A stretch of 64,000 nt of DNA from Serripes groenlandicus (taxonomy: Eukaryota > Mollusca > Bivalvia > Cardiida > Cardiidae): assembly GCA_031761405.1 (NCBI GenBank), contig JASEVX010000117.1:496001-560000 (forward strand). Reading direction: 5' to 3'. The notes under the pieces were generated by a model. It ran no database searches, was not told where the DNA came from, and saw only the letters and a program-made list of their open reading frames with translations. Positions 1 to 13,500 of the stretch are shown here, in pieces. The stretch's first letter is position 1; each line of letters begins with the position of its first letter. A program made the position numbers and the translations under genes.

Positions 1-1430
1 GGGTCTGTCTATCAACTTCTTCTCTGTAACCAGTGGGTTGATTTTGATCAAACTTCACAGCAAGCATCCTCTCAAGAGCTCACTAGAATTCCTTCAAATC
101 TTGTAGAGCAATACAAATTCTGGTTTCCATGTTAACCGAAAGAAAATAACTTAAAAAATCAACTCCTCCCAAACTGGTTGGCAGATCTTCAAATAACTGT
201 GTAGTAACTTTGAGTAACCCTCTATCAGATTGATTCAAGCCATATTGATTGATAAAAAAAACATGGCTGCCAGAGGGCTGGGCTGTTTTGCCTTATTTGG
301 CTATATTAGAAACTTTAACAATCTTCTCCTCCGAAAGCAAATACCCGATTTACAAATAATTTTGTAGAAATGTTGCTTAGGAGACCCTCTATCAGATTCC
401 ATCAAGCCATGTTGATTGGTCGAAAAAAACATGGTCGTCAGAGCGCGGTGCTGCTTTGCCTTATATAGCCCTAGTGAAAACTTTAAATATTACTGATTTT
501 TAAATAGTTTTGAAGACATGTTCTTTTAGTTACCCTCTATCTGGTTCCTTCAAGCCATGATGATTAGTCAAAAGACATGGCCACCAGGGACTGGGGCTGT
601 TTTACTTTTAATGCCCAGAGTGTAAGATTTAGAAAATAAATATCTGAAAAACTTACTGGTACATACACATCTTTGGTGACTATCAGTTTCCTCATTTCAT
701 ATTAATTTAACAAATGACAAACAACATTGGGTTGGGTTATTTTGTCTTATGGCAGTGGAGCTATACTGGTCCTCTTCAGCCTTTTGTATTAGCTTACCTG
801 ACCGCATGATTGGGTATTTAGCAAGACAACTCAGGTGAGGAATCCAGGGCCATCATGGCCTTCTTGTTTATTACCTCCCTACTACGCAGCCTAGAATAAC
901 ATTCCTCAGTATTTATACCTTTCCCACATATAGACACATTTTGATGCATCTGCAAATGATTTCACTTGAAAACATTGTGGCAAAAGGAGAATTGCTCATA
1001 ATTGGATTTTTTTCCTTTTACACACATGGTTCCAACTTGATTCAATAAATATACTTTCATTTGCAAAGATTTTCAAAAATATTATCTAGATATTTTCAAA
1101 ATTGTCTGCTGCAGATTTGTGGGAAAGGGTTATATAGAATTACTATGTCTTTTCATGAATTGGCATTAAGATTTATACCCCAGTTATTATGTATATATGT
1201 ACCTTACACTTACCTCATGTTTCGTGTAATTAGTTAATGTTTGTTTGTTTTAGCTCACCTGAGCACGAAGTACTGAGGCGGAGCTTAGATGTTATCTCTT
1301 ACCATACATTGTTTGTATTTTGTCTATTTATCCATTCATTCACGATTTCCCTTTAAGGGGTTCTTGATGGAGTGTCCTTGGTCAAGGCATATTTTCTAGC
1401 TTAGTACAGATATGTTTACCCAGGGATCAT
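1..1430. other. Left flank: old dispersed repeats, no gene seen
   Basis: 1-640 holds three diverged units with CCCTCTATCAGATT, TCAAGCCATATTGATTG and AACATGGCTGCCAGAG, a family also seen at 13850-14530 and 47100-47720. 960-1130 is a degraded TTAA MITE. The missing last SLC6 exon was sought here on the minus strand and not found. Confidence 0.6.
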
Positions 1431-1433
1431 GCA

Positions 1434-1663
1434 TTAACCCTTTCCCTCATATAGACGCTTTTTGACACCACTGCAGCAGACAGCTTTTTGAAAACATAGT
1501 AAAAAAAGAAGAAATTGCACAAAACGTGCAATTTCTCCTTTTGCCACAATGTTTTCCACTTTTAATCATAGGTTATCCATTCAATTATAGAGGTTTTCCA
1601 TCTTTTGACAAAATATGTTCAAGGTCGTCTGCTGCAGAATTGTTATATGAGGGAAAGGGTTAA
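1434..1663. mobile_element. TTAA palindromic MITE
   Basis: Reference-quality copy, about 230 bp: TTAACCCTTTCCCTCATATA at the left, TATGAGGGAAAGGGTTAA at the right, inner GCAGCAGAC / GTCTGCTGC arms and a central AAATTGCAC...GTGCAATTT hairpin. TTAA at both ends fits the piggyBac target duplication. No transposase is present. Confidence 0.88.
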
Positions 1664-1764
1664 AGAATTGCTGCAGTGATATAACTGAAATAATGTTGAA
1701 AATGGCATTATTAAGTCCCTATTCAACAAAGAGACAAATGTTCTTTGGTTGGTTCTTTTTCTAA

Positions 1765-1952
1765 TATTATGGTTAGCGTCGGGGATTTGAAACCGGGTGT
1801 CCCGGGTTCGATCCCCATTTGCGGCACGACGGTCATGGTGGAGTGCATATTTTCTAGCCTAGTACTGGTTTGTTTACCCAGGGATCATGAATAAGTGAAC
1901 TGTCGCCGTGATGTTGAAAGCGGCGTAAAACCCCAATAAAACAAACAAAATT
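1765..1952 (+). mobile_element. tRNA-headed SINE
   Basis: The B-box-like GGGTTCGATCCCC is followed by GGTCATGGTGGAGTGC, TGTTTACCCAGGGATCATGA and the tail GGCGTAAAACCCCAATAAAA. No transcript evidence. Confidence 0.82.
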
Positions 1953-2382
1953 TTCTCATCTTGTATATTTGTCAAAATCCAAAAGTGTTAAGAGCTTTGT
2001 TATTTGGTATGCAGCATAGACTACTGGATTGGTTCCCTTGCCCTAATGTTCAATTTTTTCCCTGGATTCAAAAATGTGGGCTTGGGCATATATTTTACTT
2101 GGGGAATAGAAAGGATAGTTATTGTATAGATTTCATATAGTATAGATACCTTAGCCTTGCTTTTAATAAGACATATTTCAATGGCTATTATTAAGAACAG
2201 AGAAGTGATTCATGCATTTTGCTTGATCAACACAGGTAAAGTACCCATTAATTGTAGTTAACTGGTTGTTTACTGGTAGTTTAAGTTTACTGGTAGTTTA
2301 CTGGTTAGTTATCGGGACTTCAATCTACATATAAATTATTTTAAATATTCATTTTGAATTCAAAACGAGGCTAAGGTTCTCA

Positions 2383-2616
2383 TTAATCCTTTCCCTCATA
2401 TAGACGCTTTCTGATGCCTCTATAGCAGACTGCCTTTTGAAAACATGGCGACAAAAGAAGAAATTACTCAAAACAAACAATTGCTCCTTTTGTCACCATG
2501 TTTTCGACTCTTATTCAATTGTTATTCTTTCATTTAAAGGGAGATTCAAAAATAAATAATTGGGTATGTTTTCAAAGTATTCTGCTGCAAATTTGTTGTA
2601 TGAGGGAAAGGGTTAA
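2383..2616. mobile_element. TTAA MITE, first of an adjoining pair
   Basis: ATTAATCCTTTCCCTCATAT at the left, TGAGGGAAAGGGTTAA at the right. The right TTAA (2613-2616) is also the left end of the next copy. Confidence 0.88.
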
Positions 2617-2842
2617 CCTTTTCCCTCTTACGACAATTCTGCAGCAGACGACTTTGAACGTATTTTGTCAAAACATAGAAAATCTCCATAATTGAATGGA
2701 TAACCTATGACAAAAAGTGGAAAACATTGTGGCAAAAGGAGAAATTGCACGTTTTGTGCAATTTCTTCTTTTGTCACTATGTTTTCAAAAAGCCGCCTGA
2801 TGCAGAGGCGTCAGAAAGCGTCTATATGAGGGAAAGGGTTAA
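2613..2842. mobile_element. TTAA MITE, second of the pair
   Basis: Complete copy in opposite orientation to the one at 1434, sharing one TTAA with its neighbour. Confidence 0.88.
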
Positions 2843-2956
2843 GAAACATCTGTTCTGTTGAAAGGAGTAACGAACACACCATTCAAACAAGCCAAATGGT
2901 TCTTCAGATAATATCAATTTTAACAGGAGTCCAAAATTGAACATTGAGTAATTAGT

Positions 2957-3171
2957 TTAACCCCTTTTCCTCATCAGCAGACGACTTTGAACGTATTTTG
3001 TCAAAAAATAGAAAATCTCCATAATTGAATGGATAACCTATGACAAAAAGTGGAAAACATTGTGGCAAAAGGAGAAATTGCACGTTTTGTGCAATTTCTT
3101 TTGTCACTATGTTTTCAAAAAGCCGTCTGCTGCAGAGGCATCAGAAACGTCTATATGAGGGAAAGGGTTAA
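2957..3171. mobile_element. TTAA MITE, left arm shortened
   Basis: TTAACCCCTTTTCCTCATCA joins directly to GCAGACGAC, lacking the usual ACGACAATTCTGCA; the right end is intact. Confidence 0.85.
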
Positions 3172-3660
3172 AGTATCATGTATTATTGTTGTTTATTTGA
3201 TGATGAATGCATTTAAATGTGCAATTACAAAAGACTCAAATCAGTTATTTTCACAAATATTTATTAGTTAAAAAAATACATTATTTTTACATAAAAGTTG
3301 TCTTCCTGTTATTTCTATTCACCATTCAAAAGACATAGCAAAATTGATATTTGAGTGAAAACATGGTCTTATCCAATATTTAGATAGTGATGTTTCAGCC
3401 TCTATTTACACTTGGTCAGATATTTTCTGTTTGCACACACTTTGCCCATTACATCCAATTTAAAAAAAACAGTATGAAAATATGACCAACTTCTCAAATT
3501 GAGCAATATTTCTATTTTCCACAATGGTTTCAACCCATGCATTAAAATTGTTAAACATACAATACCGTATCATCCTTAGATGTTTCTAAGGCAGACACAA
3601 ATCATATCATACAAACATGGCTATTATGATTTCTATAAGAAACAGTTTTATGCAAATGGC

Positions 3661-4091
3661 TTAACCCTTTCCCTCATACCACAATTCTGCAGCAGACGAC
3701 TTTGAGAAAATCTCCATAATTGAATGGATAACCTATGACTAAAAGTGGAAAACATTGTGGCGAAAGGAGAAATTGCACGTTTTGTGCAATTTCTTCTTTT
3801 GTCACTATGTTTTCAAAAAGTCGTCTGCTGCAGAGGCGTCCGAAAGCGTTTATATGAGGGAAACGATTAACTCTTTACCATATACAGCAAATCATCTGCA
3901 GACAACTGAAAATATACGGCAAATGTTATTGAAAATCTTTATTACTGAAATTCTAATTATTGAATACAGTTGAAAACATTGTGACAGCCAGCGAAATTGC
4001 TCAATATGAGCATTTTCTACTTTTACCACAATGTTTTTAAAAGTATTCCACTGCAAATTCATCAAAATGCGTCTTGATATGGGAAAGGGTA
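3661..4091. mobile_element. Two TTAA MITEs sharing an end
   Basis: The first copy is 3661-3870 with a small internal deletion; the second, more diverged, is 3867-4091 and ends GGGAAAGGGTAAA. They meet at TTAA 3867-3870. Confidence 0.8.
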
Positions 4092-4349
4092 AAAACACAG
4101 TACTGCATACATAAAAAAGGAGCTTGAGGATTCTATTCCTTTTGAAATAATTCTCTCGAATCTCAAAACTTGTTTCCATATGTTTAATGACTATAAACAA
4201 AATGGCCATTATGTTTGATTATCGTTTACCTTATGATTTTATCTGATGATTAAGACTGACCATCTTTTGTAATTGAAATGATGTTTTAGCATGTTCTGTA
4301 AGAAACCTGAGTGAAATTATTTTGAAATTGGTTCATGAAGCGTTGTCGT

Positions 4350-4577
4350 TTAACACTTCCCCACATACGACATTCCGCAGCAGACGACTTTGAAAAGATA
4401 GTGTCAAAAACCTAAAAAATCTCCATAAAAGATAGTTTAATCGTTAAATAAGGTTGAAAACATTGTGGCCAAAGGAGAAATTGCTCATCATGAGCAATTT
4501 TACCTTTGGCCACAATGTTTTCAAAAGTCGTATGCTGCTATTGCGTCAAACTGCGTCTGCAGGTGGGAAAGGGTTAA
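4350..4577. mobile_element. TTAA MITE, diverged subfamily
   Basis: TTAACACTTCCCCACATACG at the left, GGTGGGAAAGGGTTAA at the right, centre AAATTGCTCATCATGAGCAA. The 34557 copy is of the same subfamily. Confidence 0.85.
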
Positions 4578-4978
4578 AGATTTATTTATTTTAGCTCACT
4601 ATGAGCTTTTGTGATCACCCTGTATTCGTTGTCCTTCGCTCGTCGAGTGTCATCAACACTCGCTTGTTGACGCTCGACGAAGCCACATCAATTCTTTACG
4701 AAACTTATTCAGAGTGTTTATCTAGGTAATGTCTTGGCCAATGTCGAAAAGTTAAAAACCTAGGTGACTTGGTAAACTTGAAAAACAATCTTGTTGACAC
4801 TCTAGTGGCCGCATTTTTATCCCAGAATAGTCGTGATGAAATCTAGGCCATGATCAAACACTAGGTCACTTGGCCAACTGGAAATTCATTTGGACACTAT
4901 AATGGCCGCATTTCAACTCAAGAATGATAAACCTTTTTGTCCGAATGTTGGTCTTGATGATAAACGATTGAATATATC

Positions 4979-5222
4979 GAGGGCTTGGCGTGAAACGGTT
5001 GTAACTAAAAACCTATTTTGAAAACCCTGGTTTAGGGGCAATTTTGACCCCTTTGTAAACAATGCAAATTTAGTGCCATTGCTCAGAAGGAGCAATGGCA
5101 CCTAAATTTCCATTGTTTACCAAGAAAAATGTTTTAACACTTATAAAGACTTCATGGCGAGGTGATTAACCTTGGTAAAAAAATACTAATTTTAGTTACA
5201 ACCGTTTCACGCCAAGCCCTCG
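4979..5222. mobile_element. Foldback element with CGAGGGCTTGGCGTGAAAC ends
   Basis: Long terminal inverted repeats (CGAGGGCTTGGCGTGAAACG) flank a palindrome around ATTGCTCAGAAGGAGCAAT. Short ATAT lies on both sides. No coding capacity. Confidence 0.85.
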
Positions 5223-5687
5223 ATATGTTGGGTCAACAACAGACCCGTGGTTCAGATTTTGTTGACACTTAAAAGACGGAAATGTGAACATGTTTTACGT
5301 TTGTCTTGATAATTTCTAGGTTTATTCTGAATATATGGGTAATGTCTGGTCGAAAGCTAGACCAGTATGTCAATTTTTAAGAAAACCCTTATAGGTTATC
5401 TAGATGCCAGATAATGGTTTGATGATATCGATGGCAAGTTTTGAGTATGACTCAATCCTATTCAGATGCTTGCCAAAATCAACATGAAACTTCTCATTTC
5501 CGTCCTGGTAACGCATTCATTCTGAACTTTTGAAAGCACGAATCTTCTCCCTGGTATTTTGCGTGTGTTAAAAAATCCTCGTTGGCACTTTTTGACTGAG
5601 GTTTCCATTCTTCTGTGGGTTTTAATGAATTCCTGATGCGCTGTTATGAAAAAATAATACACTGAGGTTTTTACACGAATACATATG

Positions 5688-5942
5688 AGCCGTTCCACGA
5701 GAAAACCATCTGTATGGACTCTGCGTAATATATCGACACAGATCAGCCTGCGCAATCCGCGCAGGCTAATCCGGGCCGACACAGTCCGTCTTATGGGGAT
5801 AGAGGTGTAGAGTAATGGTTCTTAAAACAGAAAAAAACACATGAGGCGAAAAGTGTCTTTCCGGGTTAGCCTGCCCGGCATGCTTAGGCTGATCTCGGTC
5901 GATACTTTACGTCCACAATGTTGGTTTTCTCGTGGAACGGCT
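5688..5942. mobile_element. TIR element AGCCGTTCCACGAGAAAACC
   Basis: Perfect inverted ends AGCCGTTCCACGAGAAAACC and mirror, inner GATCAGCCTGCGCA palindromes, 255 bp. The whole can fold into one hairpin. Confidence 0.85.
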
Positions 5943-5944
5943 AA

Positions 5945-6860
5945 ATTATGGATGGCATTTTGGTAGGGTCTTTGATGTCTCTGCGGTTTTGGATAATGCA
6001 CTGTTACAACAACGTTAAATTAGTGGGGTAAAAATTCTAGTTGTTTGTCAAAACTTAATTCAAGGTCATTAATATTATATGTAGACGGACTGTGAAGGCT
6101 CTGTTGAGACTGCGGATACACTGCAGACTTTCCAGCGTTGATACATTTTGAAAAGTGTTAGATGCGGCGTATATGTGCATGCTTGTCATAATAAAGTACG
6201 ACTTTTAAATAAAGTCAAGAATACGTCAATAGTGTAGACTGACCGTGAAGGTTCTGGTGAAACCATACGGATGCACAGGCTCGTCCGAGTCATCATATAG
6301 ACGAGAAGTGGTACAATGGACTCGCGATAACTCGAACATGAAGGGACCAATATATTATTTTGAGTTATCTAGGGTTTCGAACCCTGTAATTATGCATAAT
6401 TAATTCATTTATGTTTTCAGCTCCGTTATTCATTTAAACACTCGCGTTTTAATTGAGAAAAGTGAGACAGTGATAAAATACTATCGAGAAACAACTAAGC
6501 GACAGTTCTGATTGCTAGTATGTCACTACACTGTTTTGATAAATAAAACCCTTTGTGGAAATTGATCCACTTAAAAAGTATATTCGAATTATCCCATTTT
6601 CGAGCTATAGCGAACACAATGTTTTGTTGCACCTGGATACATTGAAGACGCATGTGAGCCTGCGCATCCGCACAGGTCCATCAGTCGATACTGTCCATCC
6701 GTGGCGTGTGAAACATGGATGTGAATGTAACTTGTGACAGTGCTTGTCTTTCGCGCAAGAAGGTACATCTATAAGTTCACATGTATGTGAACATTGAAGG
6801 GTCAGAGCTCTAGATCAGAGGGAGTGAACAGGTATTTTCCCCACACTATTTATCGTATTA
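5945..6860. other. SLC6 3' side, no gene seen
   Basis: Mostly unique-looking AT-rich sequence with fragments of GCGCATCCGCACAGGTC-type repeats. No splice-bounded frame resembling an SLC6 tail was seen. Confidence 0.5.
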
Positions 6861-6867
6861 CTCAACC

Positions 6868-6943
6868 AAATCCTATGTTGTGGGTACTCAAAAGAATCGT
6901 CTCACTGAGACGATTCTTTTGAGTACCTACAGCATAGGGTTTA
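6868..6943. mobile_element. 76-bp hairpin element
   Basis: AAATCCTATGTTGTGGGTAC pairs with GTACCTACAGCATAGGGTTT around AATCGTCTCACTGAGACGATT. Other copies: 23135-23209, and partial at 17862-17912 and 59780-59840. Confidence 0.82.
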
Positions 6944-7189
6944 AATAACAAATAAGGATTTTAGAACATGCGAAATGCCCCTTATCTAGAGATCTGATTC
7001 GTACGGTGCCAATTTAATATTCCCGTGTTTGCAAGACACGTAAGTATGTAAAGGGGTAACATTGTGATATGTTATAACCCTGTATTCATGCACACATCTT
7101 ACACAAAGTTTTAAAAGTAGCAGAAAATATATTTCGTACAATTCATTTCACAGACTAAGTTAATATTCACTTGAAAAAGAATGAGTCAA

Positions 7190-7385
7190 ACATGTAGATG
7201 CTTTCTGACGCTTCTGCAGCAGACGCCTTTTGAAAACAATGTGACAAAGGGAGAAATAACTCATTTTGGCACACTGTTATCAACTTTTCAGTAATTATAC
7301 CTTCATTTATACAGATTTGACGTGTTTTGCCTAGATGTTTTCAAAGTCGTCTGCTGCAGATTTGATGTTTGTGGGAAAGGGTTAA
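7190..7385. mobile_element. TTAA MITE remnant
   Basis: GTAGATGCTTTCTGACGCTT through TTTGTGGGAAAGGGTTAA; the left terminus is degraded. It ends 16 bases from the SLC6 exon at 7401. Confidence 0.75.
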
Positions 7386-7400
7386 AATACGTATACTTAC

Positions 7401-7571
7401 CTCTGTGAATGGTCCTTTCTGGATAAAACAAAGTTCTCGTATAGCAAATACAGGTAATGGTACCAAAGGTAAAGCTGCAATAATCCAGCCAATCACTTCA
7501 CCGAGAACTGGATACCGGTAGTCACCGTAGGACGCCGGTTTATATGTCCATAGCAGAAACACTAAACAACA
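7401..7571 (-). CDS. SLC6 exon: TM11 end, TM12, start of C-terminal tail
   Basis: Acceptor CTATTACAG; donor ACAGAG/GTAAGT; phase 0 at both ends, 57 codons. It encodes [30 protein letters not shown] and [15 protein letters not shown]. The strong donor shows that at least one more coding exon follows. No candidate was recognised in 1-7400, which is repeat-rich, so it is probably left of the window. Confidence 0.94.
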
Positions 7572-10500
7572 CTGTAATAGAGCGGAAAATAGAATAAAGT
7601 TTGATCAGTTGATAAGGGTTAAATGCATCTGTGGACACACACTTGAGTCAGAGTCTCTGTAATTGTTTTGTTTGATTGAGATTTTTACGCTGCACGCAAC
7701 TGCATTACAATTATTTATTACACATTTTAAAAGCTTTTAATCACATCTCGTACAAATGGTAATATACTCAATGATACAATATAGAGATTTCCCAACTTGA
7801 GAAAACCTATAACATGCTTTTTGTCTACTGAGCTATATCGCCTTGTGTGCGATATAGCTCACTAGCCGAATTTATTTTCGAAACAACTTCTTTTAAGCTC
7901 CGTTTTCACTACTTAACACTTTATTTCCATGATGGACAGTTAAATAATCCACAATTGCACTTTTAAATCCGCAAATAAGAGCTTGAATCGACATTACACA
8001 TTTATTTCAATCAATGTACACATTTGTCAGTGCGCCCGTAGTGACGTCACTGCAAATCTGGCAGATTAAGTCATTCAGACCTCTCCGCTTCTGAGCTTAA
8101 AATAAATGAGCTGCACAGGGGTATTGTCGTTTAAAAACGAAAATTATCGCCGAGTATATAATATATAGTTTAAATAAACATTGTTTTCATGATTTGGGAA
8201 TTAAATCCCTCGTGAAAGAGATTCTTGCATATAAAAACTCGTGCGCTATGGCGCACTCGTTTTTATATCGCAAGAATCTCTTCCACTTGGGATTTAAATC
8301 CCGTATCCTGAAAACAATGTTAATTTAACTCTATTTATTACATTTCTATCCATCAAAGATAAGGATATCTCGGTGAAAGAAAATTCATAATCGTTGATTT
8401 ATTGTTATTACACACCAGTGTTATAATCTACTACACAATTGCGTATGCGTGCACCTCCCTTTTTTCCATGGCCACGCCTCATCCGAAAATAATGCGCAAA
8501 GTAGGTCAAACGACAAACAATATTCCACAGTAAATATACACTATGGTTGAAGACACGTATTTCAAAATTTAATGTATTATAACAATGAAATGTAATAAAC
8601 AGATTATTCAACTCATTTTTTCAAAGATTAGAATATAATTCACTCGCCGTCTTGTGAATGGGAGGAGCCACTCGTGACTACGTCACTCCCATTCACGAGA
8701 CGGCTCGTGAATTATATTCTTATCTTTCAAAAAATAAGTTGAATAATCTCTATATAATCACTCATATTATACAACCCTTTCCCCCATATAGCAAATCCGC
8801 AGCAGACGTCTTCGTTAACATTTAGGAAAATTATTGGAAATGACTATAAATAAATATATACTTATTGAATGTAGTCTAACACATTATTTTGCAAATGGAG
8901 ACATTGCGAGCATTTCCCCCCTTTTTGTTATTTCTATTTAATAAAAGTGCTGTATATACGACAAAATGTGTCTGCATGTGGGAAAAAGTTAACTGTTTTT
9001 TCCCGACAATTGTCTCCTCTTAAAATGATAGAAAAAAGACACTAAATCACATACATACCAAAAGAAGTGCAGGTGTTATAAAAGCCCAACACCATTTCAT
9101 GTAAAACGGCAAACCACGACCCAACATCATTTCTATATCGTGACTGTATCGAGTTGTACCTGTCGAGTAATAAACATGCATATTAACAGTTCACCGAAGT
9201 ACGGTCTTCTGATTTGTTAAATTGAGGCCATCACAACAAGACGACTCCTGATCCGGGCTTAGCAGACGATTTTGAAGCCATTAAGGCCAACATATAGAAA
9301 CTCTCTATTAAATGAATTTGTAATTATTGAATATAATTGAAATTATATTGGCAAATAGAGAAATTGCTCCTCTCTTTCATCTGGAGGTAGCCGAGCCCCG
9401 GTAGTTCAATCGGAAGCGACGCGGGCTGTCAATCCAGGGATTGTGAGTTCGAATCCCGGCTCGGCCAACTTTCTTTCCGAGGATTGACAAAAGTCAATGT
9501 GACATGCGTCATTCGTCTTAAACCAATGGGCTAAGTCTATGTGGAAAAGCAGCCAGTTGCTTGGTAAGATTGTTGTGTGGAGTACTGGTGTAAGAAAACC
9601 AGGAAATGCATGAGTAGGTGAAATGGCCGCCGTGATATAACTGAGAAATTGTTAAAAACGGCGTTAAACCCTAATCAATCATCTGGAGGTGTATTCAATT
9701 GGTCCTTACACACTGAGAACGCGTGGCGCGTACTATTTAAAAGTTGTTATTTGATTGGTAGATTGGGCTAGCACTCGCTCGAGTGCTCGGTGTGTTGGTG
9801 TAATTTGAACTTACCGTATATCCAAGCTATAATGATACATTCTAGGAAGCTAAACACGGGACTGACAAGAATAGCAGCATACCAATCTATAAGCTGAAAA
9901 ATGTACATCCCGCCCTGAAATTAAAATATGTAAATGTAACCATTTTCAACAAACAATGAAGCTGCAACAGAGGACTTTGAAAACAATCGACAAAATATAG
10001 AAAATAAAATCCTATACAACCGAAAATATGATTTATTAACCGTGTGATTCATTTCACGATGAATGTCCCCTTTTGCGTATTTTTAAAAGTCGTTTTGATG
10101 CAGATGCGTCAAACTACATTTGTATGCTGAAAACGGTTAAACGACTAGGATGCATTAATTACTGAATGATGTACGCTCACCAGAAAGAGATAACTATAAA
10201 TAATTAACGTAATAAAAAAACACGACTTTAGGAGACGTAGAAAAGGACAATTCGGATCAACTGGTATCCTTTCAAACATACATAAACAATGGCAAACGGG
10301 TCTGGCCACAATTTCTCACAACTTAGATACGGCGATCCCATTAATAAGTACGCACATTTTTTATTTTGTCTCTAATTACGACTTCGATTTTTATGTTTAT
10401 ATCTATTTTTTGGAGACAAATATATTCCGGTTAGGCAATGTTTCCGGTGTAAAGTGTCACACGAGCACAACCATATCCAAAGCATGATACCATCGGGCAC

Positions 10501-13500
10501 ACGCCCAACACAAAGTCGCCGAAGCCTCACACAAAACCGCCGAAGCTTTAATTGAGCCGTTCCACGAGAAAACCATCATTATGGCTAATCCGGGCTGATA
10601 CATTTCGTCTCAGGGTGATAGAGGTATAGAGTAATGATTAATCCACAGGAGGCGAAAAGTGTCTGTCCGGACGTACTCATGAAGTATATTTGTGGGGTTA
10701 TTTCTTTTGTTTGAAACTTGTTTTTTTTTTTAGAAAAAAGGAAACCCTACAAGTACTCTCTCACCAGGACGGGTTGGCATGCTTAGGCTGATCCGGGGCG
10801 TTCCTTTACGCAGAGTCCACACTGTTGGTTTTCTCATGGAACGGCTCATATATATCTGTGATTTAACTATTGACTGTTGGAACCGATTGTGTGAAGCCTG
10901 TTCAAACCAAGTTAAAGCCAGATCAGCCTTCACATCTGCACCCTCTGGCCAGACGTTGGCTGCCCATAGTGCAACTTATACTATTCTAAAACAGCATTTC
11001 ATATGATCTGGCTAACCGATGTTCTCCCATGTGAATTATTTCCTAATATTAGTAAATTAGGATAATTCTATCCCCTCTATTAATATATATATATCTTAGA
11101 AGTAAATGTAAAATGCTTCTCTTATATGAGTCGCAGCTAGCAAATTGGGGTATAAATGCATCTGCGTACAGTAAAGACATGGGTGAACCAGAGTTGTCTC
11201 TTACATACATGGTTTTTTCATAGATGCACATTTTGACAAAAAGCTGTTAGTGTAGACCCGCTAGCTTACATTTATACGATCCCATAACAAAGAATCAATA
11301 ACACTCCAAATCACTAGAGGCGACTCACTTATTAAAATATTGGTGACCAGCTTGGCGCTATATTTAGTAACAATTCATGTTTGTTTTTTAAGTAACAATA
11401 TTTGACAACTACAATATTTAGACACCCGTGGTCTTCCTTACCTGGAAGCACATAGGGAGTCCAAGAACAAATCCGGCCATGCATATCACAAGGGTAATAA
11501 TTTCACGACGTTTCTGTAGTCTCGGGAATAGATCGAGTAGTCCCGCTATAACTGTCTCTGTGGCTGAAAACTGGAGAGAAATAAGGCACGTTTTTATATA
11601 AGCCCGTTCATCAGAAATTGTACGAGTTGGCACTTATGAGCTGTGTCGGTTCAGATCAGTCTTTTACATCCGCACAGTCTTATCCGAATCTACGCAAGTT
11701 GACTGACGCTTCCTACAGGCTTATTGCAAGTTAGTTGTGGATAGTGTAGATTTTCATCTACACTGTTCACAAATGCCAACTGGTACCTGATCATATAATC
11801 CTAATATATTTAGAGCCCTGGTGGATCTGCATATATTGAATACCTTCCCAGTCCGCCTACTTTAATAAGGTCCGTCTCCGTTGTGAAAAGGTTAAACCGT
11901 CCGGCAGGGTTCGATCCCCGGTCAGATCATACAGCAGAATATTACAACCTGGTGTTAATTACGTCCTCCTCCTCCTTTGCACTCCTGGGTGCGGGAATAT
12001 CATTACTAATCAACCAGTGTCCTGAGAAACGCCGTGATATAACTGAAATTACTGTTGAAAACGGCATTAAACATTATTCAAACAAAGAAACAATTTTGTT
12101 TTATTGGGGATTAACGCCGCTTTCAACAATATTTCAGTTATATCACGGCGACAGTTCACTTATTCATGATCCTTGGGTAAACAAACCAGTACTAGACTAG
12201 AAAACGTGGCTTGCCCAAGGGCACTCCAGCATGACCGTCGTTCCGCGACTGGGGATCGCCGAACCCGGGACACCCGGTTTCAAATCCCCGACGCTAACCA
12301 CTCGGGCCACGAGTCATAGGTAGAGCTTCTGTTGAATATCAGAATTGTATGCTTCTGTTGAAAATTAGAATTGTATGGCTCTCTAGTTTCACTCATACTA
12401 ACATTCATTGGATACCAAGTACTGAAATGCAACAATTAAGATCCTTTTTTGCCTGAAACGTTCAATCATATATATCTCAACAAAGAGGCGGAAACAATGA
12501 AAAATCATGTAATCTTTTACTGGGGAATTTACATTTTCCAAACAAAACAGTGAAATAAATTACAGTACTTTACAGAAATCCAATTAATAATTATTGGTAA
12601 TGTCACACGAATTGTGAACCGGGCCATTTTGACCAGTAAAGAAGAGGATCAGCCTGCGACCAATCTAATCGGGTTCTTCGTTGGTCGAAAGTGTACGTTG
12701 AACAAACATTCCGAGAAATCCTTTCGAGACTTATAATGACCAACAGTCTGTAGGCGACGTGATCTCCAAATATCAACGTACGGGAACTTTCGACCAGTGT
12801 AGAACCAGATCAACCTGCGCAGTCTGATCTTTTCGCAGATTAGTCTTATAAGAAGTATACAATTTCGATTCATATCATGAATGGGCAGGCAGGCATTTTT
12901 TTCCACAGGTGTAATACTTCTGTTAATGTTGCTTTTCCTTGAGTACCGCCTTGGTGGTGTATTGTAGAGCGTCCGCCTCGGGATCGGGAGGTCGCGGGTT
13001 CGATCCCCGGCCGGGTCATACCAAATACGTTAAAAATGGTAGTAATGGCTGCCCTCCTATGCGCTCAGGGATGCTGGGTTAGCATTACGACTGACTCGCT
13101 GGTGTCAACATATAGGGACCCGTAGTACTGGTAACTTAACGGCGTGATAAAACTGAAAAATTGTTGAAATCGGCGTAAAACCCCAATCAATCAATCACTC
13201 CTGGAACACCGCTTATATACATGTATTATATTTGACCGTATCTGTCATTTGTTTCACAGCCAACGGAGGTCAGCTTTCGTATGACCTGACTCATAATATT
13301 AATCTAATTAACATATACTTAAAATCCCCGCCAAAAAAAAAACAAGGACACGTGTACCTGACTATCTAAGCCCACTGTAAAAAGCATAATAAAGAACAAC
13401 ACAGCCCAGAGCTGGGGTACTGGTAGACGGGCTAGGGCCTGCGGGTAGGCAATAAATCCTAAACCAGGACCTGAAATGGTTCAAAATCACGATAATAGCA

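Noticed and set aside
9410..9475. Possible tRNA gene
   Set aside because: A and B boxes are present but followed by a SINE body and tail; the acceptor stem is not convincing.
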